From the NCBI GenBank assembly GCA_035379625.1, contig DAOSVM010000009.1, positions 18,252 to 82,251 on the forward strand: DNA of 64,000 bases. Reading direction: 5' to 3'. Below, piece by piece: positions 9,680 to 18,967 of the stretch (the first letter of the stretch is position 1; each line of letters starts with the position of its first letter). Position numbers and translations under genes: made by a program. Below the pieces are notes generated by a model, which saw nothing but the letters and a program-made list of their open reading frames with translations, ran no database searches and was not told the DNA's origin. This DNA comes from DAOSCP01 sp035379625 (GTDB lineage Bacteria > Bacteroidota > Ignavibacteria > Ignavibacteriales > DAOSCP01).

Positions 9680-10885
9680 ATGAATGAAGTTTATTCAAAA
9701 ATTGTAGAAAAATCAAAAGAGTATGAACAACAAACAGCAGAATTTTTGATGAAAATGGTGTCAATTCCTTCATTTTCTTGCAAGGAAAAGGATGTAATTT
9801 TAGCTATTAAGGAAGAAATGGAAAAAGTTGGATTTGATGAAGTTAAAATAGATGGTTTGGGAAATGTTATCGGGAGAATAGGGAATGGGCAAAGAGTTAT
9901 CGCTTTTGATGCACATATTGATACAGTTTATCCTGGTGATTTGAGTTTGTGGGATTTTGATCCATTTAAGCCATTTATTAAAGATGGAAAAGTTTGGGGG
10001 CGTGGAAGTGTTGATCAAGAGGGTGGAATGGCATCAATGGTTTATGCTGGTAAAATTATTAAAGAATTGAATTTGAATAAAGATTTTACAATTTATTTTA
10101 CTGGTACTGTAATGGAAGAAGATTGTGATGGGCTATGTTGGCAATATATTATTAAAGAAGATAAAATTAAACCAGAAATGGTTGTTATTACAGAGCCCAC
10201 TAATTTAAATATTTATCGTGGTCATCGAGGTAGGATGGAAATATTAGTAAAAGTAAAGGGATTAAGTTGTCACGCATCAGCTCCGGAAAGAGGAGATAAT
10301 GCTGTTTATAAAATTGCAAGAATTGCTTTAGAAATTGAAAAATTGCACGAAAGATTAGCATATGATGAATTTTTGGGGAAAGGTTCAGTTGCAGTAACAC
10401 AAGTTTTCTTTAATTCACCTTCACAATGTGCAGTTCCAGATGCTGCGAGTATTCAATTAGATAGGAGATTAACATTCGGAGAAACTAAAGAGATAGCAGT
10501 GGCTGAAGTTAAAGAAGCAGCAGCAAGAGCAGGTTATCCTGATGCTGAAGTAGAAGTTTTAAGATATGAAGAAGCTGCCTATACTGGCTTAGTTTATCCT
10601 ACAGAAAAATATTATCCAACTTGGAAATTGGATGAAAGCTCTGAATATTTGAAAGAAGCTGTAGAAACCTATAAAAAATTATTTGATAAAGAGCCTTTTG
10701 TAGATAAATGGACATTCAGCACAAACGGTGTAGCAATTATGGGAATGTTTGGAATTCCTTGTATAGGTTTAGGTCCTGGGAATGAGGTGTATGCTCACGC
10801 ACCAAATGAAGCTTGCCCTGTTGATCATTTAAGCAAAGCGGCTGCTTTTTACGCTGGATTAGTAGCAAGATTAAATAATTTATAA
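9680..10885 (+). CDS. ygeY: YgeY-type M20 family hydrolase
   Basis: Zinc aminoacylase/peptidase-fold enzyme of 401 residues. Metal-binding motifs of the M20 family are visible: DAHIDTVYPG (near 75), GRGSVDQEGGMA (near 111), MEEDCDG (near 150, with the general-base glutamate) and a late H (VYAHAPNE near 374). The acidic pair after GRGSVDQ matches YgeY rather than DapE or ArgE. YgeY is linked to selenium/purine clusters and is thought to hydrolyse a late N-carbamoyl or N-acyl intermediate. The start follows AGAGGC, 9 bases after ssnA. Confidence 0.88.
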   Translation: MNEVYSKIVEKSKEYEQQTAEFLMKMVSIPSFSCKEKDVILAIKEEMEKVGFDEVKIDGLGNVIGRIGNGQRVIAFDAHIDTVYPGDLSLWDFDPFKPFIKDGKVWGRGSVDQEGGMASMVYAGKIIKELNLNKDFTIYFTGTVMEEDCDGLCWQYIIKEDKIKPEMVVITEPTNLNIYRGHRGRMEILVKVKGLSCHASAPERGDNAVYKIARIALEIEKLHERLAYDEFLGKGSVAVTQVFFNSPSQCAVPDAASIQLDRRLTFGETKEIAVAEVKEAAARAGYPDAEVEVLRYEEAAYTGLVYPTEKYYPTWKLDESSEYLKEAVETYKKLFDKEPFVDKWTFSTNGVAIMGMFGIPCIGLGPGNEVYAHAPNEACPVDHLSKAAAFYAGLVARLNNL

Positions 10886-10896
10886 GCGAAAAAGTT

Positions 10897-12114
10897 ATGA
10901 ATAAAATTCAATATAAATGTATTCAGTGCAATAAAGTTTTTCAATCGAATGAAGTAGTTTACTTGTGCCCAGATTGTGGAAAAAATTACAAAGAAGGGAA
11001 TCCGCTTGAAGGAATTTTATTGATTGATTACGATTACGATAAATTAAAAAATGAATTTAACAAAACACTTGATATAAAAATATTTAGTCCAATTGATTTA
11101 AAGTACTATCCGAATATAAAAGTTGGACATACTCCATTTTATAAGTCTGAACGACTTTCGAATTTATTTGATTTTGAGCAAATATATGTGAAAAATGATA
11201 CTTTAAATCCAAGCGGTTCATTAAAAGATAGAGCTTCGTTATTAGTTGTAGCTCAAGCAAATATGATGGGATATGATGAAATTGTAACTGCATCAACTGG
11301 CAATGCTGCTTCGGCTTTGGCTTGTATTTCTGCTGCTGCGAGGAAAAAAGCTATAATTTTTGCACCAGCAAATGCACCAAAAGCAAAATTGATACAAATA
11401 TTACAATATGGAGCGCAACTCATTCGTGTTAATGGTACTTATGACGATAGCTTCAAGTTATCATTGGAATATTCAAAAACGAGAAAAGTTTTGAATAGAA
11501 ACACAGCTTATAATCCTTTTACAATTGAAGGTAAAAAAACAGTTGGTCTTGAAATATTTGTGCAAAATTACTTAAAAGCACCAGATGCAATTTTAATTCC
11601 TGTTGGCGATGGTGTAATTTTAAGTGGTGTTTATAAAGCATTTAAAGATTTATACTTAGCGAAATTAATTCACAAGATACCTAAACTGATTGCAATACAA
11701 GCTGAAAATTCAGCAGCTATTTATAATTATTTTAAAACTGGAAAATTCGAAGCTTTAAAAAGTTCTAATACTGTAGCCGATTCAATTTCTGTTTCTGTAC
11801 CGAGTGCTGCACATTTAGCAAAAATGGCTATTGAGGAAACAAACGGAGAAGCTATTACAGTTTCTGATGAAGATATTTTGAAAGCCCAAAAATTGCTTGC
11901 AGAGAATACTGGAATATTTGTAGAGCCATCATCGGCATCTGTTGTTGCTGGTTTAATAAAAATTAAACAAAATAATTTACTCAATAAAAAAGAACAAGTA
12001 GTTTTACTTTTAACTGGAAGTGGTTTAAAGGATATTGAAGCAGCAGAAAAAATTTTACATTTTCCTGAACCTGTAGAAAATGATATCAATAAAATTATGG
12101 ATATATATGCTTAA
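10897..12114 (+). CDS. Threonine synthase-like PLP-dependent lyase with N-terminal zinc ribbon
   Basis: 405 residues, fold type II PLP enzyme. Residues 5-30 form a CxxC...CxxC zinc ribbon (CIQC, CPDC), as in some threonine synthases. The PLP lysine sits in PSGSLKDRAS (near 108-117), and GNAASALA gives the phosphate/substrate loop; a C-terminal LTGSGLKD matches threonine synthase. In homologous clusters a 2,3-diaminopropionate ammonia-lyase (YgeX) sits here. This protein lacks the YgeX motif around its lysine, so the reaction is probably beta-elimination of a diamino acid or replacement chemistry on a purine-derived amino acid; that part is inference. No strong ribosome site is visible before the ATG (gcgaaaaagtt). 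Confidence 0.75.
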   Translation: MNKIQYKCIQCNKVFQSNEVVYLCPDCGKNYKEGNPLEGILLIDYDYDKLKNEFNKTLDIKIFSPIDLKYYPNIKVGHTPFYKSERLSNLFDFEQIYVKNDTLNPSGSLKDRASLLVVAQANMMGYDEIVTASTGNAASALACISAAARKKAIIFAPANAPKAKLIQILQYGAQLIRVNGTYDDSFKLSLEYSKTRKVLNRNTAYNPFTIEGKKTVGLEIFVQNYLKAPDAILIPVGDGVILSGVYKAFKDLYLAKLIHKIPKLIAIQAENSAAIYNYFKTGKFEALKSSNTVADSISVSVPSAAHLAKMAIEETNGEAITVSDEDILKAQKLLAENTGIFVEPSSASVVAGLIKIKQNNLLNKKEQVVLLLTGSGLKDIEAAEKILHFPEPVENDINKIMDIYA

Positions 12115-13447
12115 GCATATTTTAGAACATAATGAAAATTATTTACTTATTAGAAATGTTTTAATTCCTTTTCAAAATTCTATAGTTAAAAAAGATATTT
12201 TAATAAAGGGGGAAAAGATTTATAAAATTGATGATTATATTAAAAATAAGAAATATTATGAATTAATTGATGGTAAAAATAAATATTTATTTCCCGGTTT
12301 TATTGATATACATACACATCTTGATTGTAAAATTGGGAAATATTATGTTGCTGATAATTATAATTCTGCCAGTAGAATAGCAATCGATAACGGGATAACA
12401 ACTTTATTTAATTTTATAACACAAACTAAACAAGAAGAACCATTATTAACAATTAATCAAGAAATTGAGAAAATTAAATTACAGGAAACATTCTGCAATA
12501 TTTATTTTCATTTTACACCATTTAAAGAAAATCACATAGAGACATTAAAACAATTGGATAATAAAATAATTCGTACTATAAAACTATATACAACATATAA
12601 AAATGCTGGCTTGTTTTATTCATATCCAGAAATTAAAAAGATATTTGAAGAATTGAAAGATAAAAATTTTACGTTTTTAATTCATTGTGAGGATGAAAAA
12701 CAACTTGAAAATGATTTAAAGGAAGTTATTGAATTTAAAAAACCTTATTCGCATTCAATAGCAAGGTCAAAAAGAGCGGAAATAATTGCTGTAAAAGAAA
12801 TTATAAAATTATCAAGAAAATATAATCAAAAAGTTCATATTGTTCACGTTTCAACACCGGAAGCTGCAAAACTAATTTATAAAGCTAAGTTAGAAGGTGT
12901 TCCAATAACTTCTGAAATTTGTCCGCAGTATTTAGTTCTAAGTTCTGATTTGCTGAAAAAAGAGGATGGCCATAGATATATTTGTAGCCCACCGATTAGA
13001 GATAAATTTTCTAGACAAAAAAATATAAAAAATATACTTGAAGGAATTTATGATGTAGCTGCAACTGATCATTGTCCTTTCTTAAAAAATGACAAAGACA
13101 ACTGGAAAAATGATTATCGTGAAATTCCTAATGGATTACCAGGAATTGGTGCATTACCGCATATAATTATTTCAATTTTTAGGGAATATGATGAAAAAAC
13201 TTTGTTGAATATTTATAAATTGCTTTGTGAAAATCCTGCTAAGGTTACTGATTTGTATCCAAAAAAAGGAGTTATAAAGGAAGGAAGTGATGCAGATTTG
13301 GTATTATTTGATATTAAAAAAAATAGTAAATATAAAATTAAATCAACCTATTCTGATTGTTACGATCCATATGAAAAATATTTTTCTAAGTTAAAAATAA
13401 AATACGTAATTTTAGATGGTAATATAAGAGTAAAGAAAAATGGATGA
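12107..13447 (+). CDS. hyuA: Dihydropyrimidinase/hydantoinase family cyclic amidohydrolase
   Basis: Amidohydrolase that opens cyclic amides or ureides, 446 residues from the ATG at 12107. That start overlaps the upstream stop by 8 bases (ATGCTTAA); the reading frame is open further upstream but the extension looks unlike the family. The binuclear metal site is visible: HTHLD (near 65), a lysine for carboxylation in IKLYTTYK (near 158), LIHCED (near 195), HIVHVSTPEA (near 243) and ATDHCPF (near 321). Hydantoinase homologues (HyuA/YgeZ) occur in urate-degrading clusters, where ring opening after reductive steps is expected. The stop overlaps the next ATG by 8 bases, another coupled junction. 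Confidence 0.87.
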   Translation: MLKHILEHNENYLLIRNVLIPFQNSIVKKDILIKGEKIYKIDDYIKNKKYYELIDGKNKYLFPGFIDIHTHLDCKIGKYYVADNYNSASRIAIDNGITTLFNFITQTKQEEPLLTINQEIEKIKLQETFCNIYFHFTPFKENHIETLKQLDNKIIRTIKLYTTYKNAGLFYSYPEIKKIFEELKDKNFTFLIHCEDEKQLENDLKEVIEFKKPYSHSIARSKRAEIIAVKEIIKLSRKYNQKVHIVHVSTPEAAKLIYKAKLEGVPITSEICPQYLVLSSDLLKKEDGHRYICSPPIRDKFSRQKNIKNILEGIYDVAATDHCPFLKNDKDNWKNDYREIPNGLPGIGALPHIIISIFREYDEKTLLNIYKLLCENPAKVTDLYPKKGVIKEGSDADLVLFDIKKNSKYKIKSTYSDCYDPYEKYFSKLKIKYVILDGNIRVKKNG

Positions 13448-15683
13448 GAAAAATAAAAAAATTGTAAGAAATGACGCTTATGTGAAAGTTACTGGGAAAG
13501 CAAAATTTACAGATGATTTATTTTTTGATAATATGCTATACGGAGTTCCTGTTTATAGCGATTATGTTCACGCAAGAATTATAAATATCGATACAACGCA
13601 GGCAGAAAAGCAACCGGGAGTTGTAAAAGTTATTACATATAAAGATGTTACAGGAAGTAATCGTTTTGGACAAATTGTAAAAGATTATCACATTTTTGCT
13701 GATGATAAAATTAGATTTAATGGTGATGTAATAGCTTTAGTTGTAGCTGAAACTCGCGAACAAGCAATTGAAGCTACAAAATTTGTAAGATTGGAAGCTG
13801 AAGAGTTGCCTGCAATTTTAGATCCAGAAGAAGCTTTAGAGAATAAAATTTTAGTTCACGAAGAATTTGGCTCAAATTTAATTAATGAACATAAAATTAG
13901 AACAGGCGATGTTGAGAAAGGTTTTGCAGAATGTGATTATATTATAGAACAAGTTTTTACAACTCAGCATATTGAACATAGTTACCTAGAACCTGAAGCT
14001 GCAATTTGTATTCCAAGAAGTGATGGTGTATTTGAAATTCGTGGAAGTATGCAACATCCATTTAGTACAAGGAGATTTGTAGCAAATTTACTTGGTGTAC
14101 GTCTTGCTGATGTGGAAGTTATTGGAACCTATATGGGTGGTGGTTTTGGTGGTAAAGATGATACAGCTGCAATTGTTTGTGCACGAGCGGCATTAGCTGC
14201 AAAACTAACCGGAAGAATTGTAAAAATTACTTATACGCGCGAATGGTCTATCTGTGAAAGTTATAAAAGGCATCCTTATAAAGTTTATTACAAAATGGGA
14301 ATTACTAAGGATGGTACTTGGAAAGCAGCCAAAATTAAAATTATAGCCGATGGAGGTGCTTATTGTTCTGTAACGCCTTGGGTTACGTGGCGTTCTACAG
14401 TGCAATGTTGCGGACCTTATGTTGTTGAAAATGTTTATACAGATACTTTTGGTGTTTATACAAATAATGTTTTTACGGGAGCTATGCGAGGCTTTGGATC
14501 GCCACAAATGAATTTTATTGTTGAACAAATGGTTGAAATGGCTGCTGAAAAATGCAATATGGATCCAATTCAATTGAGAATGAAAAATATGGTAAAACAA
14601 AATTCCATTACTATCACTCAACAAAAACTTGATCAACATAAAGTAAGTATGCAAGAGGTAATGGATGCTGTTATTAAAGAAATTGATTATTTTGAAAAAT
14701 TAAAGAAGTGCAAATATGGAAATTCTGATGATGAAGAAATGTATGGTATTGGTTTGGCGATAAGTTATCGTGGAATGAGTTTGGGAGCGGAAGGTACGGA
14801 TTTTTGTGCTGCCATTGTTAATGTTCAAGCTGATGGTTCTGTCATCCTTGAAACTGGGGTTCACGAAAACGGGCAAGGCCTTGAAACTGCTATGATGATT
14901 ATTCTTTCGGAACAACTTGGAATTGATATAGAAAGAATACGTTATAGACGCTCTTCAACTTCTGTTATTCCAGATAGTGGCACAACTGTTGCATCCAGAG
15001 GTACAATTGTAGGTGGCGGAGCAATTGTTGTTGCTGTTCGTGAATTAAAAAAGAAATTTATGAAAGTACTTGCGCCAATTTTAGAGGCTTCCATTGACGA
15101 TGTAGAATTTAAAAATAATTATATTTATGCAAAAAATGGCAAATTTATTTCATTCGATGGTGCTGTTAAAAAAATGTTTGCAAATCAGGAATATCCAAAT
15201 GCTTTAGGGATTTTCAAAGCACCACGTGTTACTTGGGATGAAGAAACCGGGCACGGTGATGCATATTTTACTTGGACTTATAGCTGCCAAGCCGTTGAAT
15301 TATCTGTAAATAAAAAAACTAAAAAAGTAAAATTACTAAATGCTGTTGCTGCTCACGATACTGGAAAAACTATTAATTATCAAATGGCGTTGGGGCAAGT
15401 TTATGGAGGGGTTGCTATGTCAACCGGTTATGCTCTGCACGAAAAATTAGAATTTGAAAACGGAAAAATTAAATCGTTAAATTTTGATAAATATAAAATT
15501 CCAAGGGCTAACGATTTACCTGAAATAAAAGCAATTTTAATTGAAAATTTCGATCCGAATACATTAACCGGTGCTAAAGGAATTGGTGAACCTACAAATG
15601 AATTATTTGCACCAGCTATTGCAAATGCAATTTATCGTGCAACTGGCAAAAGATATTTTAATTTACCAATAAAAATTGATTAG
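13440..15683 (+). CDS. Second molybdenum hydroxylase, Mo-cofactor subunit (XdhD-like)
   Basis: 747-residue molybdopterin-binding subunit of the xanthine dehydrogenase superfamily, clearly distinct from the one at 3067. It has the hammerhead domain (about 1-115), GGGFGGKDD near 233, MRGFGSPQM near 349, ENGQGLET near 478 and AKGIGEPTNE near 712. Its partner is the separate 2Fe-2S protein that follows by 6 bases; no FAD subunit is encoded beside it, which matches XdhD-type enzymes of E. coli where FeS and Mo parts occur without the flavin. It probably hydroxylates or dehydrogenates a purine other than xanthine. ATG overlaps the hydantoinase stop. Confidence 0.9.
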   Translation: MDEKNKKIVRNDAYVKVTGKAKFTDDLFFDNMLYGVPVYSDYVHARIINIDTTQAEKQPGVVKVITYKDVTGSNRFGQIVKDYHIFADDKIRFNGDVIALVVAETREQAIEATKFVRLEAEELPAILDPEEALENKILVHEEFGSNLINEHKIRTGDVEKGFAECDYIIEQVFTTQHIEHSYLEPEAAICIPRSDGVFEIRGSMQHPFSTRRFVANLLGVRLADVEVIGTYMGGGFGGKDDTAAIVCARAALAAKLTGRIVKITYTREWSICESYKRHPYKVYYKMGITKDGTWKAAKIKIIADGGAYCSVTPWVTWRSTVQCCGPYVVENVYTDTFGVYTNNVFTGAMRGFGSPQMNFIVEQMVEMAAEKCNMDPIQLRMKNMVKQNSITITQQKLDQHKVSMQEVMDAVIKEIDYFEKLKKCKYGNSDDEEMYGIGLAISYRGMSLGAEGTDFCAAIVNVQADGSVILETGVHENGQGLETAMMIILSEQLGIDIERIRYRRSSTSVIPDSGTTVASRGTIVGGGAIVVAVRELKKKFMKVLAPILEASIDDVEFKNNYIYAKNGKFISFDGAVKKMFANQEYPNALGIFKAPRVTWDEETGHGDAYFTWTYSCQAVELSVNKKTKKVKLLNAVAAHDTGKTINYQMALGQVYGGVAMSTGYALHEKLEFENGKIKSLNFDKYKIPRANDLPEIKAILIENFDPNTLTGAKGIGEPTNELFAPAIANAIYRATGKRYFNLPIKID

Positions 15684-15689
15684 AGAATT

Positions 15690-16154
15690 ATGGAAATAAC
15701 AATTAACAATAAAGTATATTCGATTTCTGAAAATCATTTAGAAAAAAAGTTAATGGATTTTATCCGTTACGATTTAAAATTGACTGGAACAAAAAACGGA
15801 TGCGATAAAGGTATTTGCGGCACTTGCACAGTTTTAGTTGATGATGTAGCCGTAAAATCCTGCACAAAAAAAGTTAAAGATGTGCTAAACAAAAAAATAT
15901 TAACTATTGAAGGAATGGAAAATCCCGATGGCTCTCTACATCCTTTACAACAAGCTTTTGTTGACGCTGGTGCAATTCAATGCGGATTTTGTACGCCCGG
16001 TATGGTGTTAACAGCTCACGCTTTACTTCTCAAGAATCCAGTTCCAAATAGAGAGCAAATAAGAAAAGCAATAAATCCAGTACTTTGTAGATGTACTGGT
16101 TATCAGCAGATTATCGATGCTGTTGAAATTGCCGCAAAATATTATCAAAAATAA
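15690..16154 (+). CDS. 2Fe-2S subunit of molybdenum hydroxylase
   Basis: 154-residue ferredoxin-like subunit carrying two 2Fe-2S clusters. The plant-type cluster uses Cys38, Cys43, Cys46 and Cys58; the alpha-helical cluster uses Cys98, Cys101 (QCGFC), Cys133 and Cys135 (LCRC). It is the electron-transfer partner of the Mo subunit just upstream, passing electrons from the Mo centre onwards. Stand-alone FeS subunits of this size belong to the CoxS/XdhC-type family. With no FAD subunit next to it, the electron acceptor is either the FAD domain of the 1622 gene product or YgfK; this is inference from gene content. Confidence 0.93.
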   Translation: MEITINNKVYSISENHLEKKLMDFIRYDLKLTGTKNGCDKGICGTCTVLVDDVAVKSCTKKVKDVLNKKILTIEGMENPDGSLHPLQQAFVDAGAIQCGFCTPGMVLTAHALLLKNPVPNREQIRKAINPVLCRCTGYQQIIDAVEIAAKYYQK

Positions 16155-16168
16155 ATTTGGGTAGTATA

Positions 16169-17359
16169 ATGGAAAATCAAATTATTAATCGCAATCTTGA
16201 AATATTAAATTCTGCAAAACTTAATATGTATAACGGTGATTTTTTATTAACTTGGGAAAAATCGCTTGATGAAATTAAGGCTACTATTGCTTTAACAGAA
16301 ATCTTTAAAGAATTACATAAAAATGGTATATCATTCAAATCTTTTGAAACAGGGCTTGCAATTTCTATTTTTAGAGACAACTCCACAAGGACAAGATTTA
16401 GTTTTGCCTCTGCTGTTAATGCTTTAGGATTAGCTTTATCAGAACTTGATGAAGTAAAATCACAAGTTGCTCACGGAGAAACAGTTAGAGAAACTGCTAA
16501 TATGATTTCTTTTCTTACTGAAACTATTGGCATCCGCGATGATATGTTTATTGGAGAAGGAAATACCTATATGCGTGAAGTTTCTCAAGCAATTCAACAA
16601 GGATATGAAGAAGGCGTTTTACCACAGCGCACAAGTATTATAAACTTGCAATGCGATATTGACCATCCAACTCAAACTATGGCTGATTTAAGTAAACTAA
16701 AAGATTATTTCGGCGGGTTGGAAAATTTGAAAGGCAAAAAAATTGCAATGACCTGGGCTTATTCACCAAGTTATGGAAAACCACTTTCCGTTCCACAAGG
16801 TATTATTGGATTGATGAGTAGATTTGGTATGAATATTTCCTTAGCTTATCCAGAAGGATACGATTTGTTGCCAGAAGTTGTGGAATTAGCTAAAAAACAA
16901 TCTCAAGAAAATGGTGGTTCGTTCTCAATTACGCACTCAATGGAAGAAGCTTTCAAAGATGCAGATGTAATTTATCCTAAATCTTGGGCTCCTTTCTTTG
17001 TTATGCAAGAAAGAACAAAGTTATTGCGCCAAGGTGATAAAGAAGGATTAAAAAATCTCGAAAAAGAAGCTTTGAACAATAATGCTAAATTTAAAAACTG
17101 GGAAGCTAATGAAAAGATGTTAGCTTTAACAAAAAATGGAAATGCACTATATCAACATTGCTTGCCAGCAGATATTTCCGGTGTGAGCTGTAAAGAAGGC
17201 GAGGTTAGTGCTACTGTTTTTGAAAAATATAGAACACATACTTATCATCAGGCTAGTTTTAAACCTTTTGTAATTGCTGCTATGATTTTTTTAACTAGAA
17301 TTCAAAATCCTGTTGATAAACTTGAAAATATTTTAAAACAAAATAAAAATAGGTTTTAA
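16169..17359 (+). CDS. ygeW: YgeW-type knotted carbamoyltransferase
   Basis: Aspartate/ornithine carbamoyltransferase superfamily member, 396 residues from the ATG at 16169. A TTG at 16157 would add four residues but the ATG gives the usual YgeW length. The carbamoyl-phosphate loop reads DNSTRTRFSF (near 70-79), and HCLPAD near 333 is the second phosphate/substrate motif. YgeW enzymes are unknown-substrate transcarbamylases found in purine clusters; run in the catabolic direction they would phosphorolyse a carbamoyl intermediate to carbamoyl phosphate, a source of ATP if a carbamate kinase is present elsewhere. None is seen here. The gene is followed by a 153-base gap with a dispersed repeat. 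Confidence 0.88.
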   Translation: MENQIINRNLEILNSAKLNMYNGDFLLTWEKSLDEIKATIALTEIFKELHKNGISFKSFETGLAISIFRDNSTRTRFSFASAVNALGLALSELDEVKSQVAHGETVRETANMISFLTETIGIRDDMFIGEGNTYMREVSQAIQQGYEEGVLPQRTSIINLQCDIDHPTQTMADLSKLKDYFGGLENLKGKKIAMTWAYSPSYGKPLSVPQGIIGLMSRFGMNISLAYPEGYDLLPEVVELAKKQSQENGGSFSITHSMEEAFKDADVIYPKSWAPFFVMQERTKLLRQGDKEGLKNLEKEALNNNAKFKNWEANEKMLALTKNGNALYQHCLPADISGVSCKEGEVSATVFEKYRTHTYHQASFKPFVIAAMIFLTRIQNPVDKLENILKQNKNRF

Positions 17360-17402
17360 TACAACTTTACTTTTTAAGAATTTTGATTCAATGATTTAAT
17401 TA

Positions 17403-17467
17403 TTTTTTGCAAGAATTGCAAAAAGCCGCACAACTTTTTGTGCGGTATGCTTATACCGTCTGAGCTA
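17403..17467 (+). repeat. Dispersed hairpin repeat, copy A
   Basis: The copy consists of an inverted repeat TTTTTGCAA-GAA-TTGCAAAAA, a hairpin CCGCACAA-CTTT-TTGTGCGG and then the core ATGCTTATACCGTCTGAGCTA. It lies inside the purine gene cluster, between ygeW and the TrpB-like gene. On the minus strand the core reads TAGCTCAGACGGTATAAGC, like the D-arm of a tRNA. The hairpins could also stop or pause transcription in the middle of the cluster. Confidence 0.85.
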
Positions 17468-17512
17468 TAAAATAAATGTTTTTAAAATTAGTAATTAAAA
17501 TAAGGAAAAAAA

Positions 17513-18967
17513 ATGTCAAAACTTGTAACAAAAATTCGACCTGAAATTAGAAAAAAAACGGCTGAAAGATGCAAACAGAAAGGTATAATAATTCCAACTT
17601 TTGAACAGTTAAAAAATCCTGAACTTATACCTGAAAAAATTAAAAATAAATTAAAAAATATTGGTCTTTGGGATATAAATCCGCTAAATTTATTTAGGAT
17701 AACTTGGAAAAATGATATTCATACGGGATTATATGGTGATGTAAATATATTTGAAATTCCTAAAGAAATAACTGGAGTTAAAGCAAGAATTATTGGATTG
17801 GTGGGGAAATATTTTCCTACAGGAGCGCATAAAGTCGGAGCGGCGTTTGGTTGTCTTGTGCCAAGACTTATTAGCGGAGAATTTGATCCGGATTATCATA
17901 AAGCTGTTTGGCCATCAACTGGGAATTATTGTCGTGGAGGAGCTTTTGATTGTGCTCTTTTAAATTGTACAGCAGTTGCAATTTTGCCGGAAGAAATGTC
18001 TAAAGAAAGATTTGATTGGTTAAAAAGTATCGGTGCCGAAGTTATAGCAACGCCCGGATGTGAATCCAACGTAAAAGAAATTTATGATAAATGTTGGGAA
18101 CTCAAAAAAGATCCTATTTATTTCATTTTCAATCAGTTCGAAGAATTTGGAAATCCACTTTTCCATTATTCCGTAACTGCACCTGCTATCGAAGAAGCTT
18201 TCGAAAAAATTAAAAGTCCAAAACAAAAATTAAGCGCATTTATTTCAGCTACAGGCTCTGCTGGAACAATTGGTACAGGTGATTATTTGAAAAAAGTTTA
18301 TCCTACAATGAAAGTTGTTGCTTCTGAAGCTCTTCAATGTCCTACTCTTTTACAGAACGGCTTTGGCGGGCACAGAATTGAAGGAATTGGCGATAAACAC
18401 GTACCTTGGGTTCATAATGTTCGAAATACTGATATGGTTGTGGCTATCGATGACCAAGATTGTATGAATATTTTACGCCTTTTTAACGACGAAACTGGTA
18501 AAAATTTCCTTGCTAATGAACTAAAAATTGATAAAAATGTAGTTGACAAACTAGAATTACTCGGTATTTCCAGTATCAGTAATTTATTAACTGCAATAAA
18601 AGTCGCAAAATATTATGAATTTGATGAAAATGACGTAATTTTTACAGTTTTTACGGATTCTGCTGATATGTACCGATCTCGTTTGGTTGAGTTGGAAGAG
18701 CAAAATGGGAAATACAATCAAATTAACGCTTATCAACATTTTGCGGGCTCGTTACAAAAATTAACAATTGATTATGTAAAAGAACTTACTTACTACGACC
18801 GCAAAGCTATTCATAACTTAAAATATTACACTTGGGTTGAACAGCAAGGTAAAACATATGAAGAAATTTTAGAGCTGTGGAAACCGGAATTTTGGGATGA
18901 AATTTTTGAAAATGAAGCCAAATATATTGACGAATTAATTAAGGAATTTAACGCTCTTGTTGAATAA
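17513..18967 (+). CDS. TrpB-like PLP-dependent enzyme of the purine cluster
   Basis: 484-residue fold type II PLP enzyme. The PLP lysine lies in PTGAHKVGAAFG (near 103-114), which recalls the GSHKINNA loop of tryptophan synthase beta rather than the SVKDR loop of cysteine synthase. PSTGNYCRGGAF (near 140) is the asparagine loop and SATGSAGTIGTGDY (near 246) the phosphate-binding glycine loop. I do not recognise a named enzyme. Proteins of this kind occur in purine-degrading clusters, and it may take the role of the diaminopropionate ammonia-lyase YgeX or act on another amino acid intermediate. AAGGAA precedes the ATG. It is separated from ygeW by repeat A, so it may have its own promoter. Confidence 0.8.
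   Translation: MSKLVTKIRPEIRKKTAERCKQKGIIIPTFEQLKNPELIPEKIKNKLKNIGLWDINPLNLFRITWKNDIHTGLYGDVNIFEIPKEITGVKARIIGLVGKYFPTGAHKVGAAFGCLVPRLISGEFDPDYHKAVWPSTGNYCRGGAFDCALLNCTAVAILPEEMSKERFDWLKSIGAEVIATPGCESNVKEIYDKCWELKKDPIYFIFNQFEEFGNPLFHYSVTAPAIEEAFEKIKSPKQKLSAFISATGSAGTIGTGDYLKKVYPTMKVVASEALQCPTLLQNGFGGHRIEGIGDKHVPWVHNVRNTDMVVAIDDQDCMNILRLFNDETGKNFLANELKIDKNVVDKLELLGISSISNLLTAIKVAKYYEFDENDVIFTVFTDSADMYRSRLVELEEQNGKYNQINAYQHFAGSLQKLTIDYVKELTYYDRKAIHNLKYYTWVEQQGKTYEEILELWKPEFWDEIFENEAKYIDELIKEFNALVE

Noticed and set aside
17403..17467. Complete tRNA gene
   Set aside because: The D-arm-like core is present but no acceptor stem, anticodon loop of normal size, T-arm (GGTTCGA) or CCA follows in any copy.
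17403..17467. Dispersed element as an ordinary rho-independent terminator
   Set aside because: Copies D and G lie upstream of genes, and the 20-base core downstream of the hairpin is conserved, which a terminator does not need. Terminator activity of individual copies stays possible.
17513..18967. Naming this gene ygeX
   Set aside because: The lysine loop and length differ from the E. coli diaminopropionate ammonia-lyase as I recall it; a functional replacement is possible but not shown.
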